A stretch of 64,000 nt of DNA from Variovorax paradoxus (GCA_016806145.1 CP063166.1:3658001-3722000), one strand, 5' to 3'. Shown: positions 1 through 9,863, counted from the stretch's first letter. Numbers and translations are program-made. Notes: a model not told the origin generated them from the letters alone.

Positions 1-702
1 CTCGTCCTCGCCCATGACGACGCGCTTGAGCGCGCCGTTCTTGAAGATCGAGAACACCTTGATCGGCAGCTTCTGGTCGCGGCACAGCGCGAAGGCTGCC
101 GCGTCCATGATGCCGAGATTCTGCGCGATGGCCTGATCGAAGGTCAGGCTGGCGTAGCGCGTCGCGTCGGGATGGGTCTTCGGGTCGGCGCTGTAGACGC
201 CGTCGACCTTGGTCGCCTTGAGCACCAGCTCGGCGCCGATCTCGGCGCCGCGCAGCGCCGCGGCGGTGTCGGTGGTGAAGAAGGGGTTGCCGGTGCCCGC
301 GGCGAACACCACGACCTTGCCCTCCTCGAGGTACTGCAGCGCCTTGGGCCGCACATAGGGCTCGACCACCTGCTCGATGGCGATGGCGGACATCACGCGC
401 GCCACCAGCCCCTGCTTGTTCATGGCATCGGCCAGCGCCAGCGAGTTCATCACCGTGGCCAGCATGCCCATGTAGTCGGCCGTGGCGCGGTCCATGCCGA
501 CCGAACCGCCCGCGACGCCGCGGAAGATGTTGCCGCCACCGATCACGACCGCCACCTCGACGCCCATGTTCACGACCTCGGCCACTTCCGCGACCATGCG
601 GACGATGGTGGCGCGGTTGATGCCGAAGGCGTCGTCGCCCATCAGTGCCTCTCCCGACAGCTTCAACAAGATTCGCTTGTGGGCTGGGCGGGGATCAGAC
701 AT
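1..702 (-). CDS. pyrH: UMP kinase, C-terminus cut by window edge
   Basis: Uridylate kinase phosphorylates UMP to UDP with ATP in the cytoplasm, a step of de novo pyrimidine synthesis. Read from the ATG at 702 the frame is open for 234 codons to the window edge, so only the last few residues and the stop are missing (bacterial PyrH is about 235-240 aa). The start of the protein shows the typical [15 protein letters not shown] segment, then GGGNIFRG and a [15 protein letters not shown] stretch of the amino-acid-kinase fold. An AAAGGA ribosome site lies about 8 nt before the start. It is third in the rpsB-tsf-pyrH order common to bacteria, where frr usually follows. Confidence 0.96.
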   Translation of the reverse strand, partial: MSDPRPAHKRILLKLSGEALMGDDAFGINRATIVRMVAEVAEVVNMGVEVAVVIGGGNIFRGVAGGSVGMDRATADYMGMLATVMNSLALADAMNKQGLVARVMSAIAIEQVVEPYVRPKALQYLEEGKVVVFAAGTGNPFFTTDTAAALRGAEIGAELVLKATKVDGVYSADPKTHPDATRYASLTFDQAIAQNLGIMDAAAFALCRDQKLPIKVFSIFKNGALKRVVMGEDE

Positions 703-754
703 GGGCAATTTCCTTTAAGAGTGAGCGGGGGCGAGTGTAGAGCTTGGCGGTGAA

Positions 755-788
755 AAGGCGACAGCATGCACCTGCACGCTGTCGCCTT
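755..788 (-). terminator. Hairpin with short U-run between tsf and pyrH
   Basis: Perfect 11-bp stem (755-765 pairs with 778-788) with a 12-nt loop, followed on the minus strand by a short T-run. It lies just after the tsf stop codon, so it would end or attenuate rpsB-tsf transcripts before pyrH. That pyrH has its own promoter downstream is inference. Confidence 0.7.
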
Positions 789-804
789 CTGGCGGGGGAC
801 GGTC

Positions 805-1728
805 TCAGGCAGCGGCCTTGGCGGCTGCGACCTGGGCCGCGACTTCGGCGGCGAAGTCGTCGACCTTCTTCTCGATGCCTTCGCCGACCACGTACAGGGT
901 GAAGCCCTTGACGGTGGTGTTGACGGACTTGAGCATCTGTTCGACGGTCTGCTTGTCGTTCTTCACGAACGGCTGGTTGTGCAGCGAGACTTCCTTGAGG
1001 AACTTCTGCACGCCGCCCTCGATGCGCTTGGCAACGATGTCGGCGGGTTGCGGCTTCTTGCCTTCGGCTTCGGCGGTCTTGCGGTCTTCTTCCGCCTTGC
1101 CCGCGGCCACGGCGCGTTCCTTCTCGATCAGCTCGGCCGGCACGTCCGAGGCGGCCACCGACACCGGCTTCATGGCGGCGATGTGCATCGCGACGTCCTT
1201 GGCGGCGGCATCGTCACCTTCGAACTCGACCACCACGCCGATGCGCGTGCCGTGCAGGTACGAAGCCAGCTTGCCGTTGCCGGCGAAGCGCTTGAAGCGG
1301 CGGAAGCTCATGTTCTCGCCGATCTTGCCGACCAGGCCCTTGCGCACGTCCTCGAGCGCGGGGCCGAAGCCGTCCTGCTCGTAGGCCAGCGCGCCCAGCG
1401 CGGCGATGTCGGCCGGGTTGTTCTGCGCGACCAGCTTGGCGGCGGCGTTGGCCAGGGCCAGGAAGCTGTCGTTCTTGGTGACGAAGTCGGTTTCGCAGTT
1501 GATCTCGATCATCGCGCCGGCGGCGTCGTCGACATAGGCAGCCACCACGCCTTCGGCGGTGATGCGGCTCGATGCCTTGCCAGCCTTGTTGCCGAGCTTG
1601 ATGCGCAGCAGCTCTTCGGCCTTTTCCATGTTGCCGTCGGCCTCGGTCAGAGCCTTCTTGCACTCCATCATCGGCGCGTCGGTCTTGGCGCGCAGTTCGC
1701 CGACCATGCTTGCGGTGATTGCAACCAT
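805..1728 (-). CDS. tsf: Elongation factor Ts
   Basis: EF-Ts is the guanine-nucleotide exchange factor that recycles EF-Tu-GDP during translation. The 307-aa protein opens with the UBA-like segment ([19 protein letters not shown]) and carries the family signature [11 protein letters not shown] near residue 80, followed by the two dimerisation subdomains. The length matches betaproteobacterial EF-Ts (about 305-310 aa). The ATG at 1728 is preceded by a GGAGAGA ribosome site. It follows rpsB on the same strand, with a terminator-like hairpin in the 79-nt gap. Confidence 0.98.
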   Translation of the reverse strand: MVAITASMVGELRAKTDAPMMECKKALTEADGNMEKAEELLRIKLGNKAGKASSRITAEGVVAAYVDDAAGAMIEINCETDFVTKNDSFLALANAAAKLVAQNNPADIAALGALAYEQDGFGPALEDVRKGLVGKIGENMSFRRFKRFAGNGKLASYLHGTRIGVVVEFEGDDAAAKDVAMHIAAMKPVSVAASDVPAELIEKERAVAAGKAEEDRKTAEAEGKKPQPADIVAKRIEGGVQKFLKEVSLHNQPFVKNDKQTVEQMLKSVNTTVKGFTLYVVGEGIEKKVDDFAAEVAAQVAAAKAAA

Positions 1729-1758
1729 TGTTTCTCTCCGTATTCAGAAAATCAGATT

Positions 1759-1782
1759 AAAAAAAAGGGGCAACGAAGCCCC
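1759..1782 (-). terminator. Intrinsic terminator/attenuator between rpsB and tsf
   Basis: On the minus strand a GGGGC...GCCCC stem (1778-1782 with 1767-1771, extendable by A-U pairs) is followed directly by eight T residues (1766-1759). This is a textbook intrinsic terminator located between rpsB and tsf. Partial read-through would set the S2:EF-Ts ratio. A terminator at the same place is known in E. coli; its function here is inferred. Confidence 0.85.
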
Positions 1783-1807
1783 TTCTTCAGGCGCGGGGAC
1801 GCGCAGC

Positions 1808-2560
1808 TCAGGCCGAAGCGCTTTCTTCGACTTCGACGAATTCGTCGCTACCTTCGGCGATGGCCTTGACCACGTCGCTGGTCGCGCTGTTGCGGCCTTC
1901 GATGATCGCGTCGGCGATGCCGCGGGCGTACAGCGTGACGGCCTTCGACGAGTCGTCGTTGCCGGGGATCACGTAGTCGATGCCTTCGGGCGAGTGGTTG
2001 GAGTCCACCACACCGATCAGCGGAATGCCGAGCTTCTTGGCTTCGGCCACGGCGATCTTGTGGAAGCCCACGTCGATCACGAAGATGGCATCGGGCAGCG
2101 CGGTCATGTCCTGGATGCCGCCGATGTCCTTCTCGAGCTTCTCGATTTCACGGGTGAAGGTGAGCTGCTCTTTCTTGCTCAGGCTGTCGAGGCCGGCTTC
2201 CTGCTGGGCCTTCATGTCCTTCAGACGCTTGATCGAGGTCTTGACGGTCTTGAAGTTGGTCAGCATGCCGCCGAGCCAGCGGGTGTCGACGAAGGGCACG
2301 CCGGCGCGGCGAGCTTCGGTGGCGACGATTTCGCGCGCCTGGCGCTTCGTGCCGACCATCAGGATCGTGCCGCGGTTGGCCGTCAGCTGCTTGGCGTACT
2401 TGGCCGCATCCTGGAACATCGGAAGCGACTTTTCCAGGTTGATGATGTGGATCTTGTTGCGATGACCGAAGATGAACGGGGCCATCTTGGGGTTCCAGAA
2501 GCGGGTTTGGTGACCGAAATGGACACCGGCTTCCAGCATTTCGCGCATGGTGACGGACAT
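1808..2560 (-). CDS. rpsB: 30S ribosomal protein S2
   Basis: S2 binds late to the 30S subunit and tethers S1. The 250-aa protein starts [20 protein letters not shown] and has the canonical [23 protein letters not shown] and [15 protein letters not shown] segments, then the PDAIFVIDV and [10 protein letters not shown] cores. Its length is normal for the family. The ATG at 2560 has a CGGAG ribosome site 9 nt upstream. It is the first gene of the rpsB-tsf-pyrH run and has a leader of about 190 nt that could carry S2 autoregulation. Confidence 0.98.
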   Translation of the reverse strand: MSVTMREMLEAGVHFGHQTRFWNPKMAPFIFGHRNKIHIINLEKSLPMFQDAAKYAKQLTANRGTILMVGTKRQAREIVATEARRAGVPFVDTRWLGGMLTNFKTVKTSIKRLKDMKAQQEAGLDSLSKKEQLTFTREIEKLEKDIGGIQDMTALPDAIFVIDVGFHKIAVAEAKKLGIPLIGVVDSNHSPEGIDYVIPGNDDSSKAVTLYARGIADAIIEGRNSATSDVVKAIAEGSDEFVEVEESASA

Positions 2561-2752
2561 TGAAGTTACTCCGAAGGTTGGGTCTAAAATCCAGCCCGTT
2601 TTTGCACTCCGCTGGACACTGCACGCCGGCCTGGCCGGCCACGCTGCATCAGCGAAGTCGCAACACCTTGATTGGGCTGGTTTGCGAATGTGTTTCTTCT
2701 GCGTGGCACTCTCCCCTTGACAGGCAAAGTACCGCGTGAGCGAAACCCAAAG
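2561..2752 (-). promoter_or_regulatory. rpsB leader region, possible autoregulatory RNA
   Basis: The long untranslated stretch between the putative -10 and the rpsB start contains GC-rich inverted repeats on the minus strand, including GCCGGC-CAG-GCCGGC around 2625-2639 and a CCAGC...GCTGG pairing near the gene. S2 represses its own operon through the leader in other bacteria. I do not recognise a specific family structure here, so the regulatory role is inference. Together with the upstream part to 3006, this is the only non-coding stretch in the first 9 kb longer than 300 bases. Confidence 0.4.
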
Positions 2753-2758
2753 AGTATA
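2753..2758 (-). promoter_or_regulatory. rpsB: Probable -10 box of the rpsB promoter
   Basis: TATACT on the minus strand, preceded by TGC (TGCTATACT), matches an extended sigma70 -10. No clear TTGACA lies 16-18 nt upstream, so the element stands on the -10 alone. It would give a leader of about 190 nt before rpsB. Confidence 0.5.
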
Positions 2759-3006
2759 GCACGCGCCTCAGACACCTCTGCCCTGCACGCCTTGCCAGTC
2801 CCCGACGCCCCACCTCCCGCCCCGCCGCCGAACGCCGTTCGGCGGATGCACGCGCCTGAAGCCCCGTCCAGCGCCGGGAGAACGCCCCGGGGCGCCCATG
2901 CTCTGGCATGCTGCGCTGCGCGACGAGGCCGCGTGGCTGCTGCAAAAACCATAGCTAGGCACCCTCGTCAGATGGGCGTCAGCACTCTTTCTTATCCTGA
3001 ATCTCA

Positions 3007-4260
3007 ATGAAAATCGCGATCGTGGGCGCCGGCATCATCGGTGTCACCACCGCCTGGGAGCTGGCGTCCGACGGCCATGAAGTGGCCGTTTTCGAGCGCC
3101 GGGGCGCCGCCGCCGAGGAGGCCAGCTTCGCCAATGCCGGCGTGGTCGCGCCCGGCTACGTTACGCCCTGGGCGGCGCCCGGCATGCGCCTCAAGGTGTT
3201 GCGCTCGCTGCTGTCGTCGCACGGCGCCATCAAGCTGCGCTGGCCGCTGACCTCGCGCGACCTGGGCTGGATGTCGCGCTGGCAGAAGGCCTGCAAGCTC
3301 GAGACCTACCTCGCGAACCGCGCGCGCATGCAGCGCCTGGCCTTCTACAGCCGCACCCGGCTGCACGAGGTGAGCGAGGCCCGCGAGCTCAGCTATGAAC
3401 GCAGCGACGGCTACCTGGTGCTGCTGCGCTCCAAGCGCGAGCGCAAGCTGGTCCAGGCCGGGCTCGAAGTGCTGCGCGGCGCGGGCAGCGTGTTCCGCGA
3501 AGTCGACGCCGACGAGGCACGGCTGATCGAACCCGCTCTCAATCCCGACACGCCGCTGGCCGGCGCGATCCACCTGCCCGAGGACGAGGTCGCGAACTGC
3601 CGCCAGTTCGCGCTGCTGCTCAAGTGGGAGGCCGAGGCGCTCGGCGCGCAGTTCCATTTCAACTGCGACATCGCGCCGCTGAGCCGCGCCGCGCCCACCT
3701 CGGTGTCGCTGGCCAGCGGCTCCGATGCGCTGCGCTTCGATGCGGTGGTGGTCTGCGCCGGACTCGGCTCGGCCTCGCTGCTGCGCCCGCTCGGCCTGCG
3801 GATCCCGATGGCGCCGGTCTACGGGCATTCGGTGAGCGCGCCGGTGCGCGAGCCGCTCAATGCACCGCGCAGCGCGATCATGGACGAGCGCTACAAGGTC
3901 GCGATCTCGCGCCTCGGCCAGCGCGTGCGCGTGGCCGGCAGCGCCGAGATCGGCGGCTCGGCCGACACCTTGAGCCAGCCCGCGATCCTCACGCTCTACA
4001 AGGTGCTGCAGGACTGGTTTCCGGGCGCGGCCACCCTGCAGTCGGGCGTCCAACAGTGGAAAGGCGCAAGGCCGATGCTGCCCGACGGGCCGCCGGTGCT
4101 CGGCGCGAGCGGCATCCCGGGCGTGTGGCTCAACCTGGGCCACGGTTCCAGCGGCTGGGCACTGTCGTGCGGCAGCGCGCGCGTGGTGGCCGACCTGATC
4201 GCCGGGCAGGACCCGGGCGTGGACCTCGAAGGTCTGGGCGTCGAGCGGCTCGGAAGCTGA
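3007..4260 (+). CDS. dadA: D-amino acid dehydrogenase-like FAD oxidoreductase
   Basis: DadA-family flavoproteins oxidise D-amino acids to 2-oxo acids and pass electrons to the respiratory chain at the inner membrane face. The 417-aa protein has the N-terminal FAD Rossmann motif GAGIIGVTTAWEL (residues 7-19) ending in the acidic FERR, the family segment EASFANAGVVAPGYVTPWAAPG, and the C-terminal GARPMLPDGPPVLG and LNLGHGSSGWALSCGS motifs that close the FAD site. The length matches DadA (about 415-435 aa). No alr/dadX racemase neighbours it, so the exact substrate is open; another D-amino acid or proline analogue is possible. Confidence 0.85.
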   Translation: MKIAIVGAGIIGVTTAWELASDGHEVAVFERRGAAAEEASFANAGVVAPGYVTPWAAPGMRLKVLRSLLSSHGAIKLRWPLTSRDLGWMSRWQKACKLETYLANRARMQRLAFYSRTRLHEVSEARELSYERSDGYLVLLRSKRERKLVQAGLEVLRGAGSVFREVDADEARLIEPALNPDTPLAGAIHLPEDEVANCRQFALLLKWEAEALGAQFHFNCDIAPLSRAAPTSVSLASGSDALRFDAVVVCAGLGSASLLRPLGLRIPMAPVYGHSVSAPVREPLNAPRSAIMDERYKVAISRLGQRVRVAGSAEIGGSADTLSQPAILTLYKVLQDWFPGAATLQSGVQQWKGARPMLPDGPPVLGASGIPGVWLNLGHGSSGWALSCGSARVVADLIAGQDPGVDLEGLGVERLGS

Positions 4261-4263
4261 GGC

Positions 4264-4695
4264 TCAGGCCTCGTCCTTCGGGCCCCACTGGCGCGGATGC
4301 GCGGCCGGCTTCTCCACCGGCAAGGGCGGCGGCTCCGGCGGCCGCAGGCGCCGGGCCAGCCCGGACAGCAACGCGGGCGCGACCAGCACGCACACCGCCA
4401 GGCACAGCAGATCGGCGGCCATCAACAGCCAGCGCCACGCGCCCGGCGAACCGTCGACCAGGGGATCGAGCCAGCGGATCAGCCCGAAGCCCCACCCCAC
4501 GCTCGCGGCCCAGGCCAGGTCGCGCAGCGACACCCAGCGCAACGATTCGGCCAGCAGGAACACGGCCCAGACGACGGCCAGCCACCCCAAGGCCCAGGGC
4601 AGCCCTTCGTCCAGCGCCATGCCGGTGAAGACGAAGGCCGCGAACCACGCGAACAGCAGCGCGATCAGCCAGCCGAGGATCCCGAGGCGTTTCAT
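4264..4695 (-). CDS. Small integral membrane protein, unknown function
   Basis: A 143-aa protein I do not recognise. It has about four hydrophobic segments: residues 5-25 (LGILGWLIALLFAWFAAFVF), 32-50, 60-75 and 88-115, followed by a Pro-rich cytosolic-looking tail (RPPEPPPLPVEKP). Aromatic-rich helices and a lack of charged motifs fit a small multi-pass protein, not a transporter. It converges with dadA, with 3 nt between the stops, and diverges from the nnr gene 32 nt away. Confidence 0.7.
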   Translation of the reverse strand: MKRLGILGWLIALLFAWFAAFVFTGMALDEGLPWALGWLAVVWAVFLLAESLRWVSLRDLAWAASVGWGFGLIRWLDPLVDGSPGAWRWLLMAADLLCLAVCVLVAPALLSGLARRLRPPEPPPLPVEKPAAHPRQWGPKDEA

Positions 4696-4727
4696 CGCGC
4701 GATCATAGGCAGGGGCAGAATCGACCG

Positions 4728-6194
4728 ATGCATCGCATCACCTCCGCCACCGCAGCCGACCTGTTCGACCTCGCCGCCACGCGCCGCATCGAGCAGGCCG
4801 CCGCGGCCGCCCTGCCCGCCCACGCGCTGATGCGGCGCGCCGGGCTGGCGGTGGCACGGCTCGCGATGGCGATCGCGCCGCATGCGCGCACGGTCTGGGT
4901 GGCCTGCGGGCCGGGCAACAACGGCGGCGACGGTTTCGAGGCGGCCGCACAACTGAGGCAGCGCGGGTTCGAGGCCGTTGTCAGCTTCGCGGGTGACGAG
5001 GCCCGCCTGCCCGCCGATGCGAAGGCCTCGCTGCAGCGAGCTCGCGACGCGGGCGTGGCCTTCGCTTCGGAGCCGCCCGCGCGCTACGAACTCGCGATCG
5101 ATGCCCTGCTCGGCATCGGCGCCGGCCGGCCGCCGCAGGGTGCAATGGCCGAGTGGCTGCGCCGCATGCATGGCGAGACGCATCCCGTGCTCGCGGTGGA
5201 CGTGCCATCGGGGCTGAATGCCAACACCGGCACGCACTCGCTTGGCGATCTGCTCGAACAGGGCGCGGCATCGCGGCGCATCTGCCTGAGCCTGCTGACC
5301 CTGAAGCCCGGTCTCTTCACGGCCCAGGGCCGCGACGCGGCCGGCGAGATCTGGTTCGACGACCTCGGTTGCGGCACGGCGAACGAAGCGCCGGCGGCGC
5401 GCCTGCCGGGCGCCCCGTCTTTGGCCCCGCGCGCCCACGCCTCGCACAAGGGCAGCTATGGCGACGTGGCCGTGATCGGCGGCGCGTCGGGCATGGCCGG
5501 CGCGGCGCTGCTGGCGGGCTCCGCCGCGCTGCACGCGGGCGCGGGCCGCAGCTTCGTCGGGCTGCTCGATCCCGGCGCGGCACCGGTCGACCTCGCGCAG
5601 CCCGAACTGATGCTGCGCGACGCGCGTTCGCTCGATCTCTCGGCGATGGCCGTGGTCTGCGGTTGTGGTGGCGGCACCGCGGTGCGCGAGCTGCTGCCGC
5701 GCGTGTTGTCGACCGCCCGCGCGCTGGTGCTCGATGCCGATGCGCTCAACGCGATCGCGAGCGACGACGGTCTGCAGACCCAGTTGAAGGCACGCACGAA
5801 GCGCGGCCGGCCCACGGTGCTGACGCCGCATCCGCTCGAGGCGGCGCGCCTGCTCGGCGGCACGGCCGGCGAGGTGCAGGCCGATCGTCTGGCGGCCGCG
5901 CGCCGGCTGGCGGCGCAGACGGGCGCCGTGGTGGTGCTCAAGGGTTCGGGAACGATCGTCGCCGACGATGCGGGCACCGTGCCAGTGCTCAATCCGACCG
6001 GCAATGCCCGCCTCGCGAGCGCCGGCACCGGCGACGTGCTGGCCGGCATGGTCGGGGCGGGCCTGGCGGCGGGCCGCGGCGCCTTCGAGGCCGCCTGGCA
6101 AGCAGCCTGGCACCACGGCGACCTGGCCGACCGCTGGCCGGCCGACGCGCCGCCGCTGACGGCCGGCGCGCTCGCGCGCCAGTCGCCGCGCTGA
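4728..6194 (+). CDS. nnr: Bifunctional NAD(P)H-hydrate repair enzyme (epimerase + dehydratase)
   Basis: This enzyme repairs hydrated NAD(P)HX: the N-terminal YjeF/NnrE half epimerises R- and S-NADHX and the C-terminal NnrD half dehydrates S-NADHX using ADP. In the 488-aa protein the NnrE domain (about 1-220) shows CGPGNNGGDGFEAA near residue 62 and VDVPSGLNANTG. The NnrD domain (about 240-485) shows HKGSYGDVAVIGGASGMAGA and the C-terminal GNARLASAGTGDVLAGM loop that binds the nucleotide. Both halves look intact. The start codon lies 32 nt from the divergent membrane-protein gene. Confidence 0.95.
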   Translation: MHRITSATAADLFDLAATRRIEQAAAAALPAHALMRRAGLAVARLAMAIAPHARTVWVACGPGNNGGDGFEAAAQLRQRGFEAVVSFAGDEARLPADAKASLQRARDAGVAFASEPPARYELAIDALLGIGAGRPPQGAMAEWLRRMHGETHPVLAVDVPSGLNANTGTHSLGDLLEQGAASRRICLSLLTLKPGLFTAQGRDAAGEIWFDDLGCGTANEAPAARLPGAPSLAPRAHASHKGSYGDVAVIGGASGMAGAALLAGSAALHAGAGRSFVGLLDPGAAPVDLAQPELMLRDARSLDLSAMAVVCGCGGGTAVRELLPRVLSTARALVLDADALNAIASDDGLQTQLKARTKRGRPTVLTPHPLEAARLLGGTAGEVQADRLAAARRLAAQTGAVVVLKGSGTIVADDAGTVPVLNPTGNARLASAGTGDVLAGMVGAGLAAGRGAFEAAWQAAWHHGDLADRWPADAPPLTAGALARQSPR

Positions 6195-6201
6195 CGGGCT
6201 T

Positions 6202-6963
6202 CTAGCCGCGGCCGACGAAGGGCATCTTCGTCGCCATCACCGTGTGGAACAGCACGTTGGCCTCGAGCGGCAGGTTCGCCATGTAGAGCACCGACTGGCC
6301 GACGATCTTCACGTCGATCAGCGGCTCCACCGCGAGCTCGCCATTGGCCTGCGGCACGCCCTTGGCCATGCGCGCGGCCAGCTCCGTCATCGCGTTGCCG
6401 ACGTCGATCTGGCCCACCGCGATGTCGTGCTTGCGCCCGTCGAGCGACGCGGTCTTCGTCAGGCCCTCGACCGCATGCTTGGTGGCCGTGTAGGCGGCCG
6501 AGTTCGGCCGCGGCGCGGTGGCCGAGATCGAGCCGTTGTTGATGATGCGGCCGCCCTTCGGCGTCTGCGCCTTCATCGTGCGGAAGGCCTGCTGGATGCA
6601 GAAGAACATCCCGTTGAGGTTGATGTCGACCACGCCGCGCCATTGCTCGGGCGTCCAGTCCTCGAAGGAACCGGGCGGGTTGCCGACACCCGCGTTGTTG
6701 AACAGCAGATCGACGCGACCGAAGCGCTCGACGGTGGCGCCGAACAGCGCCTGCACCGACTCGGCGCTGGCCACGTCGGTGGGCACCGCGAAGGCGCGCG
6801 CACCGGCGCCCGATTCCTCGGCCACCTGCTCGAGCGGCTCGAGGCGGCGGCCCGCCAGGGCCACGCTCCAGCCGTCGCCCAAAAGGGCCAGCGCCGCGGC
6901 GCGGCCGATGCCGGTGCCGGCGCCCGTGACGATCGCGATGCCCTTGTTCTTCTCTGTACTCAT
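6202..6963 (-). CDS. SDR-family oxidoreductase
   Basis: A classical short-chain dehydrogenase/reductase of 253 aa. It has the cofactor motif [13 protein letters not shown] (about residue 13), NNAG at about 90, a catalytic Ser in [10 protein letters not shown] and the YTATK active-site pair near 158. The ATG at 6963 was chosen because [12 protein letters not shown] begins a normal SDR N-terminus and GGAGAC lies about 8 nt upstream. The open frame continues far upstream only because it shadows rnr in another frame. It is in line with rnr, 68 nt downstream of it. The substrate cannot be read from the sequence. Confidence 0.88.
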   Translation of the reverse strand: MSTEKNKGIAIVTGAGTGIGRAAALALLGDGWSVALAGRRLEPLEQVAEESGAGARAFAVPTDVASAESVQALFGATVERFGRVDLLFNNAGVGNPPGSFEDWTPEQWRGVVDINLNGMFFCIQQAFRTMKAQTPKGGRIINNGSISATAPRPNSAAYTATKHAVEGLTKTASLDGRKHDIAVGQIDVGNAMTELAARMAKGVPQANGELAVEPLIDVKIVGQSVLYMANLPLEANVLFHTVMATKMPFVGRG

Positions 6964-7031
6964 GCCCGTTGTCTCCTTCTCGGCGTGTTCATGGATTCGA
7001 ATGGAATGGATGTGATGGATGAAAGGGGCAC

Positions 7032-9350
7032 TCAGCCGCGGCGCGTCTTGCGCCCCTTCATCTTGTTGGCGGCCTTCTTGACCGCCGACTTGAAGGCCTG
7101 CATCGCGGACTGCGGGCCGCCCGCGGCTGGCTCCCGTCCGGCGCGGGCGCCGCCGCTCGGCGCCTCGGCCTTCTGGCGCGCGCCGCGCTTGGCCGAGGCC
7201 TTGACCGGCACGCCGCCGGCCGCGGCACCCTTGTCCTTCATCGCGCGCGCGGTCAGCTCCTCGCCTTCGCGCACCAGGCGGAAGTCGATCTTGCGGCCGT
7301 CGAGGTCGACGCGGCTGACCTGCACCCGCACCCGCGTGCCGATGGCATAGCGGATGCCGGTGCGCTCGCCGCGCAGCTCCTGGCGCATCTCGTCGAACTT
7401 GAAGTACTCGCCGCCGAGCTCGGTGATGTGCACCAGACCCTCGACGTACATCGCATCGAGCGTGACGAAGATGCCGAAGGTGGTGGCCGCGGTGACCACG
7501 CCGCCGTACTCCTCGCCGAGGTGCTCGCGCATGTACTTGCACTTGAGCCAGGCCTCGACGTCGCGGCTGGCCTCGTCGGCGCGGCGCTCGTTGGCGCTGC
7601 AATGCAGCCCGGCGGCCTCCCAGGCCTGCACTTCCTTGGTCGGCGCGACCGTGGCCTTCTGCGGCTTGGTGGTCGGCGCCTTCACGCGCGAGGCCAGCCG
7701 CTTGGCGAGCTTGGCATGCGCCTCGCCCGGCGTCGGCAGCATCGGCAGCTGGTAGCGCGTCTTGCCGAGGATGGCCTTGATCACGCGATGCACCAGCAGG
7801 TCGGGATAGCGCCGGATCGGGCTCGTGAAGTGCGTGTAGGCCTCGTAGGCCAGGCCGAAGTGGCCGCTGTTGATCGGCGTGTAGATCGCCTGCTGCATCG
7901 AGCGCAGCAGCATGGTGTGGATCTGCTGCGCGTCGGGGCGCTCCTTGGTCGCCTCGGCGATGGCCTGGAACTCGCCGGGCGCCGGGTCGTCGGTGATGCT
8001 CAGGCCCACGCCCATCGCCTTCAGGTAGCCGCGCAGGATCTCCTTCTTCTCGGGCGTCGGGCCTTCGTGCACGCGGTACAGGCCCGGGTGCTTGCCCTCG
8101 GCGATGAAGTCGGCGCTGCAGACGTTGGCCGCGAGCATCGCTTCCTCGATCAGGCGGTGCGCCTCGTTGCGGGTGCGCGGCACGATCTTCTCGATGCGGC
8201 CGGCGTCGTCGCAGATGATCTGCGTCTCGGTGGTCTCGAAGTCGACCGCGCCGCGCTTGCCGCGCTGCTTGAGCAGGGCCTTGTAGACGTCGGCGAGGTT
8301 CAGCAGGTCCTTGACGCGCTCCTTGCGCTTGGCCGCCTCGGGGCCGCGCGTGTTGCCGAGGATGGCAGCCACCTCGGTGTACGTGAAGCGCGCGTGGCTG
8401 AACATCACGGCCGGATAGAACTGGTAGGCGTAGATCTCGCCATCGGCCGCGACCAGCATGTCGCAGACCATGCACAGGCGCTCGACCTCGGGGTTCAGCG
8501 AGCACAGGCCGTTCGAGAGCTTCTCGGGCAGCATCGGAATCACGCGGCGCGGGAAGTACACGCTGGTGGCGCGGTCGTAGGCATCGATGTCGATCGCCGA
8601 GCCGGTGCCCACGTAGGCGCTGACGTCCGCAATCGCAACCAGGAGCCGCCAGCCCTTGCCGCGGCCGACCTTCGCGGGCTCGCAGTACACGGCGTCGTCG
8701 AAGTCGCGCGCGTCCTCGCCGTCGATCGTGACCAGCGGCACGTCTGTGAGGTCGACGCGGCCCTTCTTGTCGGCCGGGCGCACCTTCTCGGGCAGCGCCT
8801 TGGCCTCGGCCAGGCACGCTTCGGAGAACTCGTGCGGCACGCCGTACTTGCGCACCGCGATCTCGATCTCCATGCCGGGGTCGTCGATCTCGCCGAGCAC
8901 TTCCTTCACCCGGCCCACGGGCTGGCCGAAGAGCGCGGGCGGCTCGGTGAGCTGCACCACGACCACCTGCCCCACCTTGGCGGGACCGGTCGCACCCTTG
9001 GGAATCAGCACGTCCTGGCCGTAGCGCTTGTCCTCCGGTGCCACGAGCCAGATACCGCCCTCGTGCAGCAGGCGGCCGATGATCGGCTGCTCGGGGCGCT
9101 CGATGATCTCGACCACGCGCCCCTCGGGGCGACCGCGGCGGTCGAGCCGCACCACGCGCGCCTTGACCCGGTCCTTGTGCAGGACCGCGCGCATCTCGTT
9201 GGGGGGCAGATAGATGTCGGCTTCGCCGTCGTCGCGTTGCACGAAGCCATGTCCGTCGCGATGGCCCTGGACAGAGCCTTCGAATTCATCCAGCAAGCCG
9301 CTGGAAGTGACATTATTTTTGATATGATCTCCTTCTTTCCTGAAATTCAA
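7032..9350 (-). CDS. rnr: Ribonuclease R (3'-5' exoribonuclease)
   Basis: RNase R degrades structured RNA processively and takes part in rRNA quality control and trans-translation. Domains in order: an N-terminal cold-shock region ([18 protein letters not shown]), the RNB catalytic core with the metal-binding motif [13 protein letters not shown] (about residue 215-225) and [14 protein letters not shown], a C-terminal S1 domain ([24 protein letters not shown]), and a Lys/Arg-rich tail. The open frame from a TTG at 9350 gives 772 aa. A strong AAGGAG (9334-9329) instead sits 5 nt before an in-frame ATC codon at 9323, which would give 763 aa. No in-frame ATG lies near, so the start is unusual whichever is used. 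Confidence 0.95.
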   Translation of the reverse strand: MNFRKEGDHIKNNVTSSGLLDEFEGSVQGHRDGHGFVQRDDGEADIYLPPNEMRAVLHKDRVKARVVRLDRRGRPEGRVVEIIERPEQPIIGRLLHEGGIWLVAPEDKRYGQDVLIPKGATGPAKVGQVVVVQLTEPPALFGQPVGRVKEVLGEIDDPGMEIEIAVRKYGVPHEFSEACLAEAKALPEKVRPADKKGRVDLTDVPLVTIDGEDARDFDDAVYCEPAKVGRGKGWRLLVAIADVSAYVGTGSAIDIDAYDRATSVYFPRRVIPMLPEKLSNGLCSLNPEVERLCMVCDMLVAADGEIYAYQFYPAVMFSHARFTYTEVAAILGNTRGPEAAKRKERVKDLLNLADVYKALLKQRGKRGAVDFETTETQIICDDAGRIEKIVPRTRNEAHRLIEEAMLAANVCSADFIAEGKHPGLYRVHEGPTPEKKEILRGYLKAMGVGLSITDDPAPGEFQAIAEATKERPDAQQIHTMLLRSMQQAIYTPINSGHFGLAYEAYTHFTSPIRRYPDLLVHRVIKAILGKTRYQLPMLPTPGEAHAKLAKRLASRVKAPTTKPQKATVAPTKEVQAWEAAGLHCSANERRADEASRDVEAWLKCKYMREHLGEEYGGVVTAATTFGIFVTLDAMYVEGLVHITELGGEYFKFDEMRQELRGERTGIRYAIGTRVRVQVSRVDLDGRKIDFRLVREGEELTARAMKDKGAAAGGVPVKASAKRGARQKAEAPSGGARAGREPAAGGPQSAMQAFKSAVKKAANKMKGRKTRRG
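9329..9334 (-). promoter_or_regulatory. rnr: Shine-Dalgarno that points to an ATC start for rnr
   Basis: AAGGAG on the minus strand, spaced 5 nt from the in-frame ATC at 9323-9321 (Ile-Lys-Asn-Asn). The alternative TTG at 9350 lies upstream of this site and has no purine-rich sequence at the right distance. This decides the start only by inference. Confidence 0.5.
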
Positions 9351-9377
9351 AGCGTACCTGCTTCGGCAAGTATGCGG

Positions 9378-9462
<85 letters not shown>

Positions 9463-9496
9463 AGTTTAAATAGACTCTCACCAAGTCTTTCGATTC

Positions 9497-9523
9497 AAGC
9501 CACCGGCCTCCGGTGGCTTTTTT
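9497..9523 (+). terminator. Intrinsic terminator after tRNA-Leu copy 1
   Basis: AAGCCACCG-GCCTC-CGGTGGCTT stem (9 bp) followed by a T-run, 34 nt after the tRNA end. Nearly the same hairpin follows copy 2, which points to duplication of the whole unit. The surrounding 9463-9680 spacer shows no gene. Confidence 0.92.
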
Positions 9524-9656
9524 CTTGCCCGCTCCGATCATGGTCGTCATCGACGTCGGCGCGCGCGCGGTCAGTCCGCGCATCGGTGCCTGTGTCGTGA
9601 ACGCATCATCGTGCGCACAAAATTGCGAGCCCGCGAGAAAATCGTTTTTGATTTGA

Positions 9657-9662
9657 TATACT
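9657..9662 (+). promoter_or_regulatory. Probable -10 box of tRNA-Leu copy 2
   Basis: TATACT ends 18 nt before the tRNA start, a good spacing for a stable-RNA promoter. The flanking TTTTTGATTTGATATACT...TTTCCTGAAAA resembles the TTTTTGATATGATCT...TTTCCTGAAAT leader upstream of copy 1. No good -35 was found at 16-18 nt. Confidence 0.5.
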
Positions 9663-9680
9663 CGTAGGCTTTCCTGAAAA

Positions 9681-9765
<85 letters not shown>

Positions 9766-9808
9766 GATCCAAGAGCACCTTCGAAAGGTTCTTGAGATTC
9801 TTCGAATG

Positions 9809-9835
9809 AAGCCACCGTTTCACGGTGGCTTTTTT
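9809..9835 (+). terminator. Intrinsic terminator after tRNA-Leu copy 2
   Basis: AAGCCACCG-TTTCA-CGGTGGCTT, a 9-bp stem plus a T-run. It has the same stem sequence as the terminator after copy 1 but a different loop. It lies between the tRNA and the convergent rimO stop at 9864. Confidence 0.92.
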
Positions 9836-9863
9836 CTTGTCCGTTCGAATCATCAAGCGGACG

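Noticed and set aside
2717..2722. TTGACA on the plus strand as a -35 for dadA
   Set aside because: No -10-like hexamer follows at 15-19 nt, and dadA starts almost 300 nt further on.
2584..3010. Several short open frames upstream of rpsB and dadA
   Set aside because: Mutually overlapping, on both strands, Arg/Ala-rich and without ribosome sites; the region is better explained as the rpsB leader and promoter.
6964..8817. Long N-terminal extension of the SDR gene (871-codon frame)
   Set aside because: The upstream part is rnr read in another frame; MSTEKNKG at 6963 is the natural SDR start with a ribosome site.
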